Position numbers and translations under genes: made by a program
Shown: piece after piece, positions 50,819 through 53,473 of the stretch
How positions within the stretch are numbered: the stretch's first letter is position 1
Layout: each line of letters opens with the position of its first letter
Assembly (NCBI RefSeq): GCF_004348345.1
Contig: NZ_SMJZ01000030.1
Location: forward strand, 1 to 53,473
Length of the DNA stretch: 53,473 nucleotides
Source: Nonomuraea longispora
GTDB lineage: Bacteria > Actinomycetota > Actinomycetes > Streptosporangiales > Streptosporangiaceae
Direction: 5' to 3'
Notes under the pieces: generated by a model
What the model was told of the DNA's origin: nothing
Seen by the model: only the letters and a program-made list of their open reading frames with translations
The model's database searches: none

Positions 50819-51042
50819 GAGTGTCCTTCCCATGGGCAAAGACCCCTGCTGACAGTTTCCCGCAGACCCGGTTCATGGTCCATATGCCGCCTGTTACATG
50901 ACTTGTCTGCGTCATGGTTGTTGCAAGGTTTTGTCCAGGTGTCTCGTGGATTCTTGGAACGTGCCATTAGACGGGGATTTCGGCCAGGCGAATACGGCGA
51001 TGTGAAACCACGCCGTCGAGGACAGGGGGGTTCGAAAGTCTG

Positions 51043-52290
51043 ATGTCGTGTTCAGAGGGGTACCGCGTGCCGGTTGGGCCGGATGCGCCGCGCTGGGTGA
51101 CGGGCCGCAGGAGGAAGACCGTGCTGGTGGTCGTGCACACGGTGACATCGGGCCAACGTCTGCTGGACGTTGTCCGCCTTCTTGGAGCTGACCTCCGGAT
51201 CCAGGTGGTCTTCACCATGGCGCCGGACGTCTTCAGCAATGGGGTGGCCGAGCTGCTCATCAGGATCGGTGGTGTGACGCTGCCATGGCACCTGGCCATC
51301 CGCGAGCGGTTCGACCTCGCCATCTGCGCCGCTTATGGGGGCATCGAGAATCTCCATGCACCACTCGTCGTCATCCCGCATGGAGCCGGCTACACCAAAC
51401 TGGTCAGCCGTCGATCGGGCGGCGGAGCAGTCGCGGCCCGCGGCGTGTACGGGCTGAGCGCCCAGGAACTGGTGCGTGACGGTACCGTGATCCCGTCGGC
51501 CATTGTGCTCGCTCACGAGGCAGAGCGGCTGCGGCTGGCGCGGAGCTGCCCCGAGGCCGTGGCGGTCGCTGAAGTCGTCGGTGACGCCTCCCACGACCGG
51601 TTGGTGGCCAGTTCACCGCGGCGCCGCGCCTATCGACACGCCCTCCGGGTTCCGGCTGAGCAGGAGCTGGTCGTTGTGACCTCCACCTGGGGACCCAGTT
51701 CTCTCTTCGGCATGCACCCAGGGCTGCTGAGGCGAATGTTGTCCGAACTCCCCCGCGACCGTTATCGCGTCGCCGCGCTTCTCCATCCGAACATCTGGTT
51801 CGGCCACGGCGTTTGGCAGATCCGTACCTGGCTGGCCGACTGCTTGCGGGAAGGGCTGGAGCTGGTACCACCAGAGGCGGATTGGCGCGGCGTCCTCGTG
51901 GCCGCTGATCACGTGGTGGGCGACCACGGTTCGGCTGCGGTCTACGCGACGGTCTCCGGAGCCTCCGTCTTACTGGTGGGCGATGCGGGAGACGACGTGG
52001 ATTCTGCGTCGGCGGGAGGACTCCTGGCGTCGACAACACCCCGCATGCGACTGGACCAGCCTCTGCCGGCCCAGTTGCGCCGGGCCGCTGCCACCCACCA
52101 TCCGGGACGGCATGCTGCGGTTGTGGCACGCCTTACTTCGACACCAGGTCACTTCGACCGGAACATGCGGCGCCTGATGTACCGGCTGATGCGGCTGCCA
52201 CAGCCACTCACTCTGCCGACCGCAGACCCGGTCCCCCTGCCTTATCCGACCTGCTCGCCGAACCACGCGGCCTTCCAGGAGCACAAATGA
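51043..52290 (+). CDS. Glycosyltransferase-like / CDP-glycerol glycerophosphotransferase-like protein
   Basis: 415 aa. Two Rossmann-like halves: the first around 25-160 (VLVVVHTVTSGQRLLDVVRLLG ... VVIPHGAGYTK), the second with VVVTSTWGPSSLFGMHPGLLRRML and the diagnostic VGDHGSAAVYATVSGASVLLVGDA, which resembles GT-B-type and teichoic-acid glycerophosphotransferase C-domains. The C-terminal part is unusual. No membrane helix. ATG 51043 has a G-run upstream; GTG 51067 with GAGGGG is an alternative. Its stop overlaps the PfkB gene start (ATGA), so the products are likely made in fixed ratio. Substrate unknown. Confidence 0.7.
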   Translation: MSCSEGYRVPVGPDAPRWVTGRRRKTVLVVVHTVTSGQRLLDVVRLLGADLRIQVVFTMAPDVFSNGVAELLIRIGGVTLPWHLAIRERFDLAICAAYGGIENLHAPLVVIPHGAGYTKLVSRRSGGGAVAARGVYGLSAQELVRDGTVIPSAIVLAHEAERLRLARSCPEAVAVAEVVGDASHDRLVASSPRRRAYRHALRVPAEQELVVVTSTWGPSSLFGMHPGLLRRMLSELPRDRYRVAALLHPNIWFGHGVWQIRTWLADCLREGLELVPPEADWRGVLVAADHVVGDHGSAAVYATVSGASVLLVGDAGDDVDSASAGGLLASTTPRMRLDQPLPAQLRRAAATHHPGRHAAVVARLTSTPGHFDRNMRRLMYRLMRLPQPLTLPTADPVPLPYPTCSPNHAAFQEHK

Positions 52291-53225
52291 GCAGCACGAT
52301 AGTCGTAGCCGGTGTGACCAGCCTGTACATGGCCATGCCGGTGATGGATTTCCCTCTGCCGTACGCATCGCAGAGGTTCCCCGAATGGATGCGAGCCGAG
52401 GTTTCCGGGGCTGCTTGCCATATCGCCAGCACCCTCCACACCCTCGGCGACGAGGCCCGCCTCTGCACCCTCGTGGGAAGGGACCTGGCGGGCCAGGCGA
52501 TCAGAACCTCACTGCGTGCCCGAGGACTGTGGGGACCAGGGGCGGTGACAGCGCCGCAATCCTCTCTCGGCGTTGTGCTGGTGGCCTCGGACGGGCAACG
52601 CTCCGGCCACCCGTATGTCGCCGGAGTCAATACCGTCGAGTATCCCGTCGAGGTGTTCCGTCGCCTCGTCCACGGTGCCGACCTGGCCGTACTCACCAAT
52701 GCCGCCTTCGTCCAGCCCTTGTTGAGGCATGCATGTGAGCGCGGTGTGCCGATCGCGGTCGACGTTCATCTGATCACGGACGTGGACGACGCGTACAACC
52801 GACCATGGTTGGAGGTCGCCGACATCATCTTCTGCAGCCACGAACGGCTGCCATGCTCTCCCAGAAGGTGGGTGGAGAAGATCTTCCACCGTTACCCTGG
52901 GTGCTCGGTCGCCGCCGTCGGCCTTGGCGGACGAGGTTGCGTCATGGGGCTGGCCGACGGCGCTCTGATCAAGGCCGCGGCTGTCGCTCCGCGTGGAGTC
53001 GTGAGCACCGCCGGCGCCGGAGACGCGCTGTTCGCATCGTTCGTCCACAGCTGGCTCGCCACTCGGAATCCTGCGGAGGCGCTGGAAGACGCGGTGCTTC
53101 ACGCCGGCTGGAAAGTGGGTGGCACTTTTCCTGGTGCGACCTCTCTGACAGCCGTGGAACTGGCTCGGCTGCGGGAAACCCACCCTGTCGACACGGTGCT
53201 CGGCCGCTGGGACAGCCTCGAATGA
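52287..53225 (+). CDS. PfkB-family carbohydrate/nucleoside kinase
   Basis: 312 aa. It has the ribokinase-like fold: VSGAACHIASTLHTLGDEARLCTLVGRDLAG near 40-70, and the signature VVSTAGAGDALFASFVHSWLA near 235-255 (catalytic Asp in GAGDAL). The first Gly-Gly motif is GAA rather than GGN, hinting at an atypical substrate. ATG overlaps the preceding gene by four bases. With that transferase it forms a two-gene cassette controlled, probably, by the SARP protein. Confidence 0.92.
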   Translation: MSSTIVVAGVTSLYMAMPVMDFPLPYASQRFPEWMRAEVSGAACHIASTLHTLGDEARLCTLVGRDLAGQAIRTSLRARGLWGPGAVTAPQSSLGVVLVASDGQRSGHPYVAGVNTVEYPVEVFRRLVHGADLAVLTNAAFVQPLLRHACERGVPIAVDVHLITDVDDAYNRPWLEVADIIFCSHERLPCSPRRWVEKIFHRYPGCSVAAVGLGGRGCVMGLADGALIKAAAVAPRGVVSTAGAGDALFASFVHSWLATRNPAEALEDAVLHAGWKVGGTFPGATSLTAVELARLRETHPVDTVLGRWDSLE

Positions 53226-53304
53226 CAGCGGGTCGTCGCCGAGCCGGTCGGCGGTGCCTTGCGGCGTGCGGGAACCGAGCGGATTTGTCGCCGGGCGCTG
53301 TCAG

Positions 53305-53421
53305 GCGGCGGCGGGCCGCCAGCACGACCGCGGCGCCCTTGGCGGCGAAGGCGACGGCCGTGGCCCGGCCGATCCCGCTGGACGCGCCGGTCATGACGAC
53401 GACCTTGTCCTTGACCCTCAT
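53305..53421 (-). pseudogene. N-terminal remnant of a short-chain dehydrogenase (SDR)
   Basis: ATG 53421 begins MRVKDKVVVMTGASSGIGRA followed by TAVAFAAKGAAVVLAARRR, the classical TGxxxGIG NAD-binding start of SDRs. After about 39 residues the homology stops, and the sequence runs into unrelated DNA toward the PfkB stop, so catalytic parts are missing. This marks a recombination point at the right end of the accessory region. Confidence 0.75.
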
Positions 53422-53473
53422 GGACGGCGACACCTACCCCACGCGACCGGCTGACCGGGGGCCGCCGGTGGGG

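Overview
The window is high-GC actinobacterial DNA. It has strong G/C third-position bias, GTG starts, many ATGA-type gene overlaps, several STAND ATPases, a SARP-type regulator and CebR/CelR-type operators (TGGGAGCGCTCCCA). The style fits a filamentous actinomycete, perhaps Streptosporangiales (Nonomuraea/Streptosporangium-like) or Streptomyces-like; the genus is a guess. No rRNA, tRNA, CRISPR array or intact insertion sequence was seen.

Left part (1-3.4 kb): an edge-truncated anti-sigma-like ATPase, a DoxX membrane protein, an ECF41 sigma factor with a candidate autoregulatory promoter, and a secreted AA10 lytic polysaccharide monooxygenase (LPMO). Identical perfect 14-bp CebR/CelR boxes precede doxX and the LPMO gene, which suggests one cello-oligosaccharide-controlled regulon. 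From 3.5 to 11.8 kb lies a STAND-ATPase block: an XRE-NB-ARC protein divergent from a tightly coupled three-gene operon (nSTAND1-WD40 membrane protein, an unrecognised 238-aa protein, a NACHT protein with a polytopic membrane domain).

Middle part (11.8-44.7 kb): a TctCBA tricarboxylate-type transporter divergent from its TctDE-like two-component system, with a 21-bp direct repeat between them; an orphan TAXI-type binding protein; a TetR/epimerase/flavin monooxygenase operon; assorted oxidoreductases, hydrolases and regulators; an Lrp/MFS divergent pair; a type-VII-secretion-style pair (small helical protein plus HExxH protein); an HtrA-like protease heading a MoxR-DUF58-VWA-VWA operon with a 16-codon bridging ORF; an FAD oxidoreductase/MHS transporter operon with a SorC-family regulator and a CGTGC-rich operator array; then TetR, an NAD(P)-binding reductase with twin operators, a 5'-damaged MmyB-like regulator and a zinc alcohol dehydrogenase. 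Several gene remnants (methyltransferase, AraC, WD-repeat-like, SDR) mark rearranged points.

Right part (44.8-53.2 kb): lower in GC by eye and accessory-looking. A 125-aa protein with a hydrophobic N-terminal helix and an NB-ARC/TPR NLR-like protein are divergently transcribed. They carry matching short motifs (N-x3-G...GP-x2-Q-x2-DV-x-G-x3-F) at the C-terminus of one and the N-terminus of the other. This is the arrangement expected of an amyloid-signalling NLR/effector pair, and is the best candidate here for a little-described system. Convergent to it is a SARP-NB-ARC-TPR regulator, divergent from a glycosyltransferase-like gene translationally coupled to a PfkB-family kinase. The window ends in a truncated SDR remnant.
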